64,000 nt of DNA from positions 5,208,501-5,272,500 of the forward strand of contig NZ_WUQX01000001.1 of NCBI RefSeq assembly GCF_009830285.1, written 5' to 3'. Made by a program: the position numbers and the translations under genes. Source of the stretch: Sporofaciens musculi. GTDB lineage: Bacteria; Bacillota; Clostridia; Lachnospirales; Lachnospiraceae. The notes beneath the pieces are model-generated. The model saw nothing but the letters and a program-made list of their open reading frames with translations. It searched no databases and was not told the DNA's origin. Below, piece by piece: positions 41,836 through 50,914 of the stretch. Each line of letters opens with the position of its first letter. Position 1 is the first letter of the stretch.

Positions 41836-43299
41836 ATGAAAAGCATTCCAAAATTAATCCGGCGATTTCTCGCCATTTTGTTACTGAGTATCATCCTGCT
41901 TTTCTTTCTGAATATCATTATTTTGATTACTCTTAGTCTCCAACAGACCCCCGGCGCCTCCGCCTGGACAACTGCTATGGAAACCGGCGCTGCCTTGCAG
42001 AAGCAGGATACAGGGGATGGATACATTCTTGCCGAAGAAGTTGCCTTAGAATTAGAGCGTGAACATGTATGGGGAATTCTGATCGATAACCGCACCCACA
42101 AGGTTAGCTGGCACACGGAGCATCTCCCTGAGGACATCCCTTTGGAATATTCTCTGTCCGATATTGCGTCTCTCACCCGCGGATACTTAATGGATTACCC
42201 CACTTTTCCAGGCGAATCCGCGGATGGCTTGGTTGTCCTTGGCTATCCCAAGGACCGATATTGGAAACACATGTATCCCAACTGGGACTATGATTTTATA
42301 GCAAATCTTCCCAAATATATGTTGAATGTACTGATTGTGAATGGGGGGCTTATTTTCTTAATCTATTTTATTGCTAACATGAAGCTTCTGCGCTCGGTGA
42401 AGCCCATTGCAGAAGGGATTCAAAAGCTGCCCACCAAAGAACCGGTCTGCGTAAAGGAAAAGGGATTGCTGTCTGAGCTTGCCGCAAATATTAATCAGAC
42501 TTCTGAAATTCTGGAATTTCAGAATTACCAGCTAAAGAAAAAAGAAACTGCCCGCGCCAACTGGATTGCCGGAGTTTCCCACGATATCCGCACGCCCCTT
42601 TCCATGGTGATGGGATACGCAGGACAGCTTGAAAACAGCTCACGGCTCACGGCAGATGAACGTCAGAAAGTCTCTGTCATTCTACAGCAAAGTGAACGGA
42701 TGCGCAATCTGATTAATGACTTGAACCTTGCCTCAAAGCTTGAATATGATATGCAGCCAATCCACTGTACCCAGGAAAATGCAGTCGCCATCGCAAGGCA
42801 GGTTGTTGTTGATTTTATCAATATAGACGTGGACGGAAGGTATCCCATTGAATGGGTGACTGAGCCTCAGGTCACTGTCTGCCCTGTGAATGTAGATAAG
42901 GAACTGCTGAAACGCGCGGTATCGAACCTTATACAGAACTGTATCAACCATAATGAAGACGGATGTACTGTCTATGTTTCTGTCCATAAAGACTGCGCGG
43001 GCCAAAATCTGCCGCAGTCCAGTGGTTTTGTGAAATCTGAGGACTCAGGTTTACAGGATTATTATGTTTTGCGGGTGGAGGATGACGGCAGGGGAATGTC
43101 GGCAGATGAGCTAAAACGCTTAAATGACACGCCTCATTATATGATGTGTGACAGTGAGATTAGTAAGCAGCGTCATGGACTGGGGCTTTTGATTGTAAGG
43201 AAGATTGCACAGTCACATGGCGGAAGCATAGTGATGAGCCAAAGCGTTTACGGCGGTCTGTGTGTGGAGATCCGATTGCCGGCATATTACCTTGAATGA
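41836..43299 (+). CDS. Sensor histidine kinase of LanFEG-like exporter
   Basis: About 487 residues: N-terminal span (~10-35), extracytoplasmic domain (~40-155), second span (~160-180), HAMP, HisKA with NWIAGVSHDIRTPLSMVMGY (phospho-His ~257) and HATPase_c (VSNLIQNCINHNEDG; EDDGRGMS; RHGLGLLIV). The ATG at 41836 with GGAGG seven bases upstream is chosen over a TTG-type start overlapping the regulator. The large external domain suggests direct ligand sensing. Confidence 0.9.
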   Translation: MKSIPKLIRRFLAILLLSIILLFFLNIIILITLSLQQTPGASAWTTAMETGAALQKQDTGDGYILAEEVALELEREHVWGILIDNRTHKVSWHTEHLPEDIPLEYSLSDIASLTRGYLMDYPTFPGESADGLVVLGYPKDRYWKHMYPNWDYDFIANLPKYMLNVLIVNGGLIFLIYFIANMKLLRSVKPIAEGIQKLPTKEPVCVKEKGLLSELAANINQTSEILEFQNYQLKKKETARANWIAGVSHDIRTPLSMVMGYAGQLENSSRLTADERQKVSVILQQSERMRNLINDLNLASKLEYDMQPIHCTQENAVAIARQVVVDFINIDVDGRYPIEWVTEPQVTVCPVNVDKELLKRAVSNLIQNCINHNEDGCTVYVSVHKDCAGQNLPQSSGFVKSEDSGLQDYYVLRVEDDGRGMSADELKRLNDTPHYMMCDSEISKQRHGLGLLIVRKIAQSHGGSIVMSQSVYGGLCVEIRLPAYYLE

Positions 43300-43350
43300 T
43301 TTCTGTTTTTTTAGTATAATAGAACCATAGAAAAAATGGAGGTTCAGACA

Positions 43351-43530
43351 ATGAAAAATGACAGATTTGAGGCAATCTACTCACAAGGCACAATGAATGT
43401 AACGGAGATTTGGGTCGATAAGGAAACCGGTGTAAATTATTTATTTCGTCATAGCGGCTATGCCGGCGGATTAACGCCCCTGCTTGACCGCGAAGGAAAG
43501 CCGGTTATTTCTCCTATAACCAGCCAATAA
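43351..43530 (+). CDS. DUF6440-family small protein
   Basis: 59 residues: NDRFEAIYSQGTMNVTEIWV, then DKETGVNYLF and GYAGGLTPLLDREGKPV, matching the small DUF6440 family of Clostridia. ATG 43351 with GGAGG eight bases upstream. Function unknown. A strong terminator follows. Confidence 0.8.
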   Translation: MKNDRFEAIYSQGTMNVTEIWVDKETGVNYLFRHSGYAGGLTPLLDREGKPVISPITSQ

Positions 43531-43537
43531 CTTTGAT

Positions 43538-43575
43538 GCTGCTGCGAAAATGATTACATTTTGCAGCAGCTTTCT
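43538..43575. terminator. Terminator between DUF6440 and jetC genes
   Basis: GCTGCTGCGAAAATG pairs with CATTTTGCAGCAGC (one bulge), four-base loop, then TTTCTTTATT. It serves the DUF6440 gene and, on the other strand, lies just beyond the jetC stop. Confidence 0.8.
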
Positions 43576-43580
43576 TTATT

Positions 43581-46500
43581 CTATTCCTCCAATTCCCCAA
43601 AATCCTTCCTCTCGAATTCCTGAATCGAAATATGCCTCTTATCCGGATTGGCATACACAAAGGTCTTATCTACATTTTCCAGATAATTCTGTATCTTGTC
43701 ATTGGTGGCGCTGATAATCGCCTGGAACCCAAGCCCACGAATCAGAGAAATACAGCTCGCTACCTTCTCTGCATCCATCTTAGAAAACGCCTCGTCCAAT
43801 ACCACCAGACGTATTGTGGGATTCCTCTGAAATCTCGCCGGAGTATTAATCTTGTACACCTGTGCAAAGCTGGCCAGCAGCGCAACATACAAGGGATTCT
43901 GCCCTTCGCCGCCGGAGTTCTTCTTAATCATCCTGCCAAGACCGATTGCCATATCTTTCTGTCCCTTAATAATCTGCTGCATATCAAAGGACAGATAAGT
44001 ACGGTAATCTGCATATTTGTCCATGTTCTTTTTCGCCTCGTTCAATTCCTCCTGAGTCGCATTTTCCGGTGGGATAAATACATTAATCAACTCATTCATC
44101 ATCTCTTTGTACTGATTCTCATGCTCCATGGTAAACATATCTAGCTGGTTCTCCATGGAATCAGTGAGCTGGGAAGGATGAATCTGCAATGCGTCGTCCA
44201 TAAACATCTTATAATACCTTCCGTCTGCCCCTTTGTTTTTCGTAATTACAAACTGATACTTGTCTTTTCCAAAGTCCAGCCCGCTGATAATACGGTTCAG
44301 CTCGTCCTTCCGCTGGTATGCCTCCCTTATGGCGCTGCGAATCTTAAAAATAAAGTCGTCCTTAAAATGCTCTACAGCAGATTGAGCCTGCTCTTTTGCA
44401 GACTCTCGAAATGCCTCCAGTTCGTCGCACCTGAGATTTTCTAATAACTCATCGTAAGGACGATTATCACGAATGGCCGTAGAAAAGGTACGGTTGGGAT
44501 AAGTTCTCACGTAGCCGCTTCGTTCCTCTACTAATTTCTGGTAGGCAGCTTCCTCAGCTTCGCGCATGGGATACAAATCTGACAGCCTTTGACGCTTGAG
44601 ATAGTCATAATTCACAGATTTTCTTCCTGCCAGGTATTTGTGGAATTCCTGCTCATATCTATCTACATTTTGCATTTTTTGTCCAAGCTTTTGTCTCTGC
44701 TCCATAATCCCAGCTTCTGCCTGCAAAAGTTCTTCGTGAAGCTTCTCAATTTCCTTCTGGTAATTCCAGATGGTTTCCTGTACCTTGACAACCTGTGATT
44801 TCTTTGCATCCTGCTTTTCGTTAAGCTTTTGCTTCTCAGACTCCCAGGCATCTACGGACTCACTCTTTAACCTCTCCATCTTCTCTGCAATCTGATCCCT
44901 TTGCCGCGCTTTCCCCTCAATTTCTTGAATATCTGTAAGCCACCCCAGATAATCCCCGATCGGCTGACTCAGACGCTCTAACTGCATTTTCTGACGTATT
45001 CCTTCCAACTGTTCCTGCAGCGGAAGCCGTTCCTCCTGTAAACGTTGGCACTGTTCCTCCAGACGGCGAATCCTCTGACGCATACTGACCTCACCGATAT
45101 ACGCGCAACGAGTATAATTCTCCGGATGGATATGCTGCAGACGGAAGCTATGGTACAGCACACAGTCCGGTGTTATACCAATTTTGCTGTTCCTTAATTC
45201 CCTGACGGTTTCGCATTTCATTACGTTTCCCAGGAAGAAATTAATATACGCCTGCACATAAGGCTCTTTTGCGCGCACTTCCTCTGCCAACGACCCATTT
45301 CGCGCTGGATGAGCTTCGCTTGTCACCTTCTCGGTGTCCAGGACAGAGGCTCGAAAGAATTTTTTCTTATCCATCTCCTGATAAATGTCCATAGCGATTT
45401 TCGCATATGCCGGTTCTACGATAAGCAGCAGCTTATTATTTCCCATATATCCCTCAACCGCATTCTGCCAGCGTTCATCCTTTATTTCCAAAAGATCGGC
45501 TAGAATCTGCACATTGACAAATTTCCCACAACACTCGTGAAGGCGGTTGCGCAGCTCGAATCTCGCCTCCTCAAATTCTCTCGGATACGCCTTCTTCCCT
45601 TGCTTCAAGGCTTTCAGCTCGTCTCTTGCCTCCCTCTCCTCCTTCTTAATCCGCCGAAGGTCGGCATCCGTCTCCTGCCTCTGTTCTTCCAAATCGTCCT
45701 GAAGGTCCTTAAGGCTCTCCATCAATCTCTCAAGTTCTTCTTCCGAGATATCGCATTCGGCAAATTTATCTATATCCCACAACACCTGATTCGGCGTTAT
45801 ATCCTCATCCCTCCATTTTTTCAAACGCTCGGCCGTCTGCCGCCACCTATCCTTACTGTTTTCCAGACGCAAAAGCTCGGCCTCCAAAGCCTCCCTCTCT
45901 GCTTTAAGCCCTGAATAGCCGCTGTTTGCAATCCTTAAGATCACCTCCTCATACTCTCCCTGGATTGCCCGCTGTTCTTCCTCAAGCCCTTCCTTCTGCC
46001 TCTCACCGGCGGTAATATCTCCCCGTCGGCTCTCTATCTTATCCCTGCACTCCTGCTCTAACGCCTCAAGCCTCAGCATTTCCAAACGCTCAATCTGGTA
46101 TGCGCACATTTTAGCCCCATTTCTCTTCTCGTCGTAATCCTGATAACACTCCTGAATCTGCAAAAGCCGCCGGATTTCCTCCACGGTTTCCTCAATCTTC
46201 CCCCGCATCCGCCCATACTGCATGACACTCTCCTGAAGGTCCTCAATGTGAATATCCATTTCCATGCAAATGTATTCCTTCACGAATTCCTCCAGCTTGA
46301 TGTTCATGCGAAACGGAATGGCTCTCTTAAACAGCCTGGGGAATTTCTCCATATCCAGGCCGCCAAGATAGATATCATAGAGTTGACGGCGGAAGCGTTC
46401 ATTGCTTGAACCACAGTAAAATCGCTCTGGCGAAAATGTTCTCTGCAAATATTCCCGCAGCTCAAGTGAGCTTAAGCAGCGTTTTCCAATACGGTAATAC

Positions 46501-46937
46501 TCTTTTAACAATTCACCTGTATGCCAGAAAAACAGCCGGTTCACATCATTGGTTGATGTATCCACGTCGAACACCACGCCCACACACTGTTTTTCCTTTG
46601 TGTTTGTCTGCTCTAACTCCAGCACAATGGTACTGGAAAAATTCTGGTTCCTCAGATATTGCGCTTCGTTGTTCTCGCTGATATTGACCATACCACGCAG
46701 ATATTCAATCAGGGTACGGTCTGAGTCGTCAGCCGCCGCCTTGTTAAAAAATCCTCTGCCGTCCGTACTGGCGTACAAAACGATTTGCAGGGCGTCGATT
46801 ACCGTAGACTTCCCGCTGCCGGAATGGCCGGTAAAAAAATTAATTCCCTCGCTTAACGTAAGTACCTTTCTGTCTATGTAATGCCAGTTATTCAGACAAA
46901 TCCTCGAAAGCGCTTTGAATGGCTGTTTCGTCTCCAA
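43581..46937 (-). CDS. jetC: SMC-like ATPase JetC (Wadjet/MukB-type)
   Basis: About 1118 residues with SMC layout: LSRICLNNWHYIDRKVLTLS and Walker A GHSGSGKST (~40), two long coiled-coil arms (~270-480 and ~640-880) flanking a hinge-like globular part, and C-terminal signature KKNSGGEGQNPLYVALLASF plus Walker B IRLVVLDEAFSKMDAEKV. This is the SbcC/MukB-like ATPase of Wadjet (JetC) and MksBEF complexes, which extrude DNA loops. The start is TTG 46937 with GGGGAGGAGG six bases before it, inside the end of jetB (50-base overlap). The partner nuclease JetD is not found. Confidence 0.85.
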   Translation of the reverse strand: METKQPFKALSRICLNNWHYIDRKVLTLSEGINFFTGHSGSGKSTVIDALQIVLYASTDGRGFFNKAAADDSDRTLIEYLRGMVNISENNEAQYLRNQNFSSTIVLELEQTNTKEKQCVGVVFDVDTSTNDVNRLFFWHTGELLKEYYRIGKRCLSSLELREYLQRTFSPERFYCGSSNERFRRQLYDIYLGGLDMEKFPRLFKRAIPFRMNIKLEEFVKEYICMEMDIHIEDLQESVMQYGRMRGKIEETVEEIRRLLQIQECYQDYDEKRNGAKMCAYQIERLEMLRLEALEQECRDKIESRRGDITAGERQKEGLEEEQRAIQGEYEEVILRIANSGYSGLKAEREALEAELLRLENSKDRWRQTAERLKKWRDEDITPNQVLWDIDKFAECDISEEELERLMESLKDLQDDLEEQRQETDADLRRIKKEEREARDELKALKQGKKAYPREFEEARFELRNRLHECCGKFVNVQILADLLEIKDERWQNAVEGYMGNNKLLLIVEPAYAKIAMDIYQEMDKKKFFRASVLDTEKVTSEAHPARNGSLAEEVRAKEPYVQAYINFFLGNVMKCETVRELRNSKIGITPDCVLYHSFRLQHIHPENYTRCAYIGEVSMRQRIRRLEEQCQRLQEERLPLQEQLEGIRQKMQLERLSQPIGDYLGWLTDIQEIEGKARQRDQIAEKMERLKSESVDAWESEKQKLNEKQDAKKSQVVKVQETIWNYQKEIEKLHEELLQAEAGIMEQRQKLGQKMQNVDRYEQEFHKYLAGRKSVNYDYLKRQRLSDLYPMREAEEAAYQKLVEERSGYVRTYPNRTFSTAIRDNRPYDELLENLRCDELEAFRESAKEQAQSAVEHFKDDFIFKIRSAIREAYQRKDELNRIISGLDFGKDKYQFVITKNKGADGRYYKMFMDDALQIHPSQLTDSMENQLDMFTMEHENQYKEMMNELINVFIPPENATQEELNEAKKNMDKYADYRTYLSFDMQQIIKGQKDMAIGLGRMIKKNSGGEGQNPLYVALLASFAQVYKINTPARFQRNPTIRLVVLDEAFSKMDAEKVASCISLIRGLGFQAIISATNDKIQNYLENVDKTFVYANPDKRHISIQEFERKDFGELEE

Positions 46938-47532
46938 GATTATCCTCCTCCCCGAATGTTGCCAGCAGTTTGCGAATCTCATCCCCCATCAATACTGCAT
47001 TAATACACGGGTAGATGATAATCCTTGTTTCTTCTTTTATTTCTTCCAATGCCTCCAGCGGCTCAATCATCTGGTATTTCTTAAGAAGTGCAATGGTACG
47101 CCTCATCTCCGTGACAGACGGCAGGCTTTTTAATACGCCAAACTCCCCTGCCTTGCCGTTTATTGCCCCCAAAGTCGTTACAATATGGCTGCTTGAGGAT
47201 ACGCTGGCCATCTGCTCGTCGTAAATTAGCTTCAGCACCAACAGATAGATTGTCGCAAGCCTTGATAATTTTTCTGCCCACACCTGGCCGCCTTGGATGT
47301 AGATAACCCCCATGTGTGCATTTTCTTTCAGTGTGATTCCTGCTATGGCAAAATATTCCCGCAAAAATTCCAGATGCTTGCTGCATGTCCGATATTCCTT
47401 CACATACTGCATCCGCCCTGTGCGCCGGTCGTATCTGCGTTCCAAAAGATAGGTCTGACGCAATAGGGTCTGGATCACTTCTGTAAGCATGTCCTGTTCT
47501 TCCTGTGTAATTTGTTCAAAATATTCGATCAA
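46888..47532 (-). CDS. jetB: DUF4194 protein JetB (MukE-like)
   Basis: 214 residues of DUF4194: helical N-terminus (EEQDMLTEVIQTLLRQTYLL), winged-helix core (HLEFLREYFAIAGITLKEN, VIYIQGG, RLATIYLLVLKLIYDEQ) and IIIYPCINAVLMGDEIRKLL. JetB is the small accessory subunit bridging the SMC and kleisin. The likely start is TTG 47532 with GGGAGG six bases upstream. Its own promoter lies about 55-80 bases upstream. Confidence 0.85.
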   Translation of the reverse strand: MIEYFEQITQEEQDMLTEVIQTLLRQTYLLERRYDRRTGRMQYVKEYRTCSKHLEFLREYFAIAGITLKENAHMGVIYIQGGQVWAEKLSRLATIYLLVLKLIYDEQMASVSSSSHIVTTLGAINGKAGEFGVLKSLPSVTEMRRTIALLKKYQMIEPLEALEEIKEETRIIIYPCINAVLMGDEIRKLLATFGEEDNLGDETAIQSAFEDLSE

Positions 47533-47584
47533 TTTGTTCCTCCCTGCTTTGATTAAATGCAGAATCTTTCAATTTTACCACCTT

Positions 47585-47613
47585 ATTATAAGGGTATTCC
47601 TCCAAATATACAA
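47585..47613 (-). promoter_or_regulatory. Predicted promoter of jetB-jetC
   Basis: Reverse strand TTGTAT (47613-47608), 17 bases, TATAAT (47590-47585). So jetBC is transcribed independently of jetA. Confidence 0.65.
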
Positions 47614-47693
47614 CTTCTTTACAAATACAGTTGACTTTTCATATTGCAGAACATTTCTTAGCATAATATAATACAAGCAGGAGGTGAATGCCT

Positions 47694-48017
47694 ATGGGAA
47701 CCTATCTTAATCCTGGAAATCATGGTTTTCCGGCATCAGGAATGACATCTATGTAGATAAAAGCGGACTGATTCATCTAATCAACGACACCATTGACACT
47801 CCCCGAAGGCTGACTTGCTCGGCTTGAATTTTCCAAAGCAGTTCGTGAGGTAAAGCGTGATGATACCATCCGGCGAATCTGTGAAAAAAGATATCCGGCG
47901 GCGCTGGCTTATTATGGCGGTGATATTTTGTTGGTGGGAATCTCCTATGAACGGGACAATACAAAGAATAGTCATAGACATACTTGTATTATTGAAGAAT
48001 ATCGAATGCAGAAATAA
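47694..48017 (+). pseudogene. AAA-ATPase-like / PD-(D/E)XK protein, internally deleted
   Basis: Starts like the common AAA-ATPase-like/DUF1703 proteins (MGTYLNPGN, ATG 47694 with GGAGG upstream), shifts frame once (SGIRNDIYVDKSGLIHLIND, TIDTPRRLTC), then jumps straight to the family's C-terminal nuclease end (REVKRDDTIRRICEKRYPA, GGDILLVGISYERD) and stops at 48017. About 400 residues are missing, so it is a dead gene with both ends left. Confidence 0.75.
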
Positions 48018-48019
48018 AA

Positions 48020-48056
48020 GAAAGCCTTCGCCACTTTTATTTTGGTAAAGGCTTTC
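48020..48056. terminator. Terminator between relic and surface protein
   Basis: GAAAGCCTT pairs with AAGGCTTTC; T-rich on the reverse side (TTTTATTT). Ends the surface-protein transcript coming from 50.1 kb. Confidence 0.7.
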
Positions 48057-48077
48057 CGTCAACCTATGAAACATTTT

Positions 48078-50153
48078 CTATCTGTTTCTGCGTCTTGCTT
48101 TCAGCGTGAATCCCCCCGCTATGCAAGAACAAGCACAGAGTACGGCAAATAATAATATCCTATTATTGTCGCCTGTTTTTGGCGAGGTTTTAGTTGTATC
48201 CACAGTTTTTATCTGTGGATTTAAATTGTTTGATGAGCCTTGCGTATTGCCGTTGCCAGACTGATTGTTATTGTTGCCAGTGTTATTATTGTTATTACCT
48301 GTATTCTCAGTAACCCCAAGTTCTTTCGGAGACTTAGCAAGAAGAACGTAGTTGGAGCAGTGAGACTGTGAAACCTTACATACTCCATTAGCTACAATAG
48401 CACTTTCACCTGTATCTTCTAATGTACCATCGGATTTACGTTCAAAATAATATAACTTTTTTCCGTTCCACTTACTGTCTACAGGAATATTGATTTCTGC
48501 TTTTCCTGGCAACTGTCCGTCGAACTTATACTTGATATCCTCTGCATAGTCTTCTGCCGTTATCTTTGAATTATTAATACCACTCTTACTGAAATCTGTG
48601 TTCAGTATTACACCAAAATCATACACATCTTTGTTTTCTGTCATCTTAAAATCATTTTTCTTAAATACATATGATAAACCTAATGTCGTTCTAATTATAA
48701 TATCCTTTTCTTTACTGATTTCAACTAATTCCTGCATACGCTCTTTAGAAATTTGGTTATCTTCCTCAAGAGTTTCTATATGTCTTAAAACTGCATTTGG
48801 CGACATAGGCAACACTTCTACTTCCCATGCTCCTTGTTCATCAGAATAAATATATCCTCTCTCACCATTTGCAAATTCACAGAGTATAGCGGCATGGTAT
48901 GGATTAGCAATCGTATACTTTGAATTATATACAACCGCTGACACAGCATAATCCATACAGGTCACTTGCCCTTTTTCAATATCAGCCACTAAAATGTCAC
49001 CTGAAAAAACATATTCTCCGCCAGATAATTCTTTTGATAACCAAAAACTATCCAATCTGTTATCAACATCTAAATCATTTGTCCAGAAACTTACCCTAAT
49101 AACATCCTTGACCGCATAATCACCTGAACCATTTTCAAACATAAACACTAAATCCTGTGTGCCGTCAAAGGTATAGCTCTGACTAACCAACTTTGGCATA
49201 CCTTCTGCTTTTTCAGGTTCTTCATACTTAAAAGTCCAACGATAGCCGTCATGTACATCAATAATTCTGCCTTGTGTTGTCTTTCCCCTAATCCACAGAC
49301 CAAGCTGATTTTGTGGAATTTTTCTTTCTCCTCTGTTGTAGCTTTGCAGACCATCTCCCTTTATTGTCACTGTTCCCTTTTCTATATCATAAATAAATCC
49401 GCTTCTTCCTGTAAAATATGGCAATTCAACACCGTATGGATCAACTCCGGCGTCGATGATATCAAAGCCAACAACATTGATTTCTTCTAACTCAAATACT
49501 CCTGTGCCATTTTCAAACCTATATACAAGGTCTTTTGAACAATCTGCAGTATAAGAAGTATCTTTTAAAACCACTGGCTTACTATCCGTTTTTACATGGA
49601 TTGTAACATCTGTACTTGTATGAAATAATTCGTCTCCTTCCTTATAAAAATGAATCGTTACAGGATAGTCGCCCTTTTGGGGTACGTTTGTATCGTTACT
49701 CGTGAGAAAGTGGATAACCCCTTTTTCGGAATCATAACCATATGATGTGAAATCCCTTTCAACGCATTCTCCCTCAACCTTAACCTGATGGATTTCGTAT
49801 TTACCAGTTCCATTCGTAACAGGAACTTCAATCCTTTCACGCGGCACATACTCAATTGACATCGGCTCTACTACCGGCAGGACATCATCTTCTCCCTCAA
49901 CCTTTTTTTCAACAAATTCATTTTGAGCATTTTCATCATTCTCAGATTCCTTGTCATTTTCCTCGAATCCTGCTTTTTCCTCAGATATACCTGCGCTAAA
50001 AGCACCTAACAAAGCAGACTCTGCCCCATCTTCTACAACCATTTCTTCCGTATCTTGTTTTTCAGTGGCAGATACTCCCACAGACATTGAAAACATCATG
50101 GCTGAACACATTCCAACTGCCAAAAGACGCTTCCACCTCTTCATGTTTCTCAT
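48078..50153 (-). CDS. Cell-wall-anchored surface protein, SPKTG sorting signal
   Basis: 691 residues. Signal peptide (RLLAVGMCSAMMFSMSVGVSA, cut near residue 29), an acidic linker, three related beta-rich modules (SYTADCSKDLVYRFENGTG; SYTFDGTQDLVFMFENGSG; VPVTNGTGKYEIHQVKVEG), a helical/alpha-beta region ending in SDGTLEDTGE, an Asn/Gly-rich spacer (GNNNNNTGNNNNQSGN), then sorting motif SPKTGD, a hydrophobic span and RRRNR. SPKTG-type motifs are used by class B sortases of Clostridia. No sortase is in the window. Good ribosome site GGAGG nine bases from the ATG. Confidence 0.88.
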   Translation of the reverse strand: MRNMKRWKRLLAVGMCSAMMFSMSVGVSATEKQDTEEMVVEDGAESALLGAFSAGISEEKAGFEENDKESENDENAQNEFVEKKVEGEDDVLPVVEPMSIEYVPRERIEVPVTNGTGKYEIHQVKVEGECVERDFTSYGYDSEKGVIHFLTSNDTNVPQKGDYPVTIHFYKEGDELFHTSTDVTIHVKTDSKPVVLKDTSYTADCSKDLVYRFENGTGVFELEEINVVGFDIIDAGVDPYGVELPYFTGRSGFIYDIEKGTVTIKGDGLQSYNRGERKIPQNQLGLWIRGKTTQGRIIDVHDGYRWTFKYEEPEKAEGMPKLVSQSYTFDGTQDLVFMFENGSGDYAVKDVIRVSFWTNDLDVDNRLDSFWLSKELSGGEYVFSGDILVADIEKGQVTCMDYAVSAVVYNSKYTIANPYHAAILCEFANGERGYIYSDEQGAWEVEVLPMSPNAVLRHIETLEEDNQISKERMQELVEISKEKDIIIRTTLGLSYVFKKNDFKMTENKDVYDFGVILNTDFSKSGINNSKITAEDYAEDIKYKFDGQLPGKAEINIPVDSKWNGKKLYYFERKSDGTLEDTGESAIVANGVCKVSQSHCSNYVLLAKSPKELGVTENTGNNNNNTGNNNNQSGNGNTQGSSNNLNPQIKTVDTTKTSPKTGDNNRILLFAVLCACSCIAGGFTLKARRRNR

Positions 50154-50209
50154 TGGTCCTATCCTCCATATCTCTTAATATTTGACTATTGTATGTCCTT
50201 ACTTTACAA

Positions 50210-50238
50210 ATCATATCATATATTAGCACTATTTTCAA
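50210..50238 (-). promoter_or_regulatory. Predicted promoter of SPKTG surface protein
   Basis: Reverse strand TTGAAA (50238-50233), 17 bases, TATGAT (50215-50210), 57 bases upstream of the ATG. Confidence 0.65.
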
Positions 50239-50316
50239 CATAATATAACGTATATTTAAATCTAATTTTCAAGTCACATCACTTGTAGAATATATTAGGT
50301 AAAGAGAGGTATGGTT

Positions 50317-50649
50317 ATGGAACAAGAACAAAATATCATTCTCACAAAAATTGAAAAATATCTGGTTATCAGAAAATGGTCACTGTACAGATTGGCCAAA
50401 GAAGCGGAGATTCAATATAGTTCTCTCCACAGTATGTTTGAAAAGAATACCCAACCAACAATACCTACGCTGATGAAAATCTGCAAAGGGCTTGGAATTA
50501 CTATGAGCGATTTTTTCTCCGATACTATACTCACAGAATTTTCCCATTGTACAGAAGATGAACAAGAACTCCTTAACACGTACAGGGAACTGAATAAGAA
50601 GGACAAAAAAATGATACTATCTGTTTCTAAACGATTTGCAGAGAGGTAA
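50317..50649 (+). CDS. XRE-family helix-turn-helix regulator
   Basis: About 110 residues: Cro/CI-type helix-turn-helix (SLYRLAKEAEIQYSSLHSMF, TIPTLMKICKGLGITMSDFF; residues ~22-70) and a short helical tail (DEQELLNTYRELNKKDKKMI). ATG 50317 with GAGAGG seven bases upstream (ATG 50311 alternative). It is divergent from the SPKTG surface gene and may regulate it. Confidence 0.85.
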   Translation: MEQEQNIILTKIEKYLVIRKWSLYRLAKEAEIQYSSLHSMFEKNTQPTIPTLMKICKGLGITMSDFFSDTILTEFSHCTEDEQELLNTYRELNKKDKKMILSVSKRFAER

Positions 50650-50855
50650 TGCTTATTAAAAGTTACTGTTCAGAGGCAATGTCATTTACTTAGCGTCTTA
50701 TAGTAGTGTAATCCGGTGCTTACAACCAGATAATCATTTTCATTCGTCTCATTTTAACTCCTTGGCCGTGCACTACGCTGCACGGCTACAGGCCAGTACA
50801 GTAATGAGGGCAGAATCCGTGAAGGTGCACAGCTATCACATATAAAATACCACAA

Positions 50856-50895
50856 ACGGGATACCGGAAAATAATTACGTTTTCCGGTATCCCGT
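50856..50895. terminator. Strong hairpin terminator of large surface protein
   Basis: Perfect 16-bp stem (ACGGGATACCGGAAAA and mirror) with 8-base loop, 20 bases beyond the stop of the 1.58-kilo-residue surface protein. The stretch 50650-50855 holds no gene; only a small GCCGTGCA/TGCACGGC hairpin at 50765-50786. Confidence 0.8.
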
Positions 50896-50914
50896 ATTGC
50901 TTAGTATCCTGAAA

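Noticed and set aside
43632-46881. Numerous forward-strand frames opposite jetC
   Set aside because: Shadows of a long helical gene; none has a ribosome site or recognisable domain.
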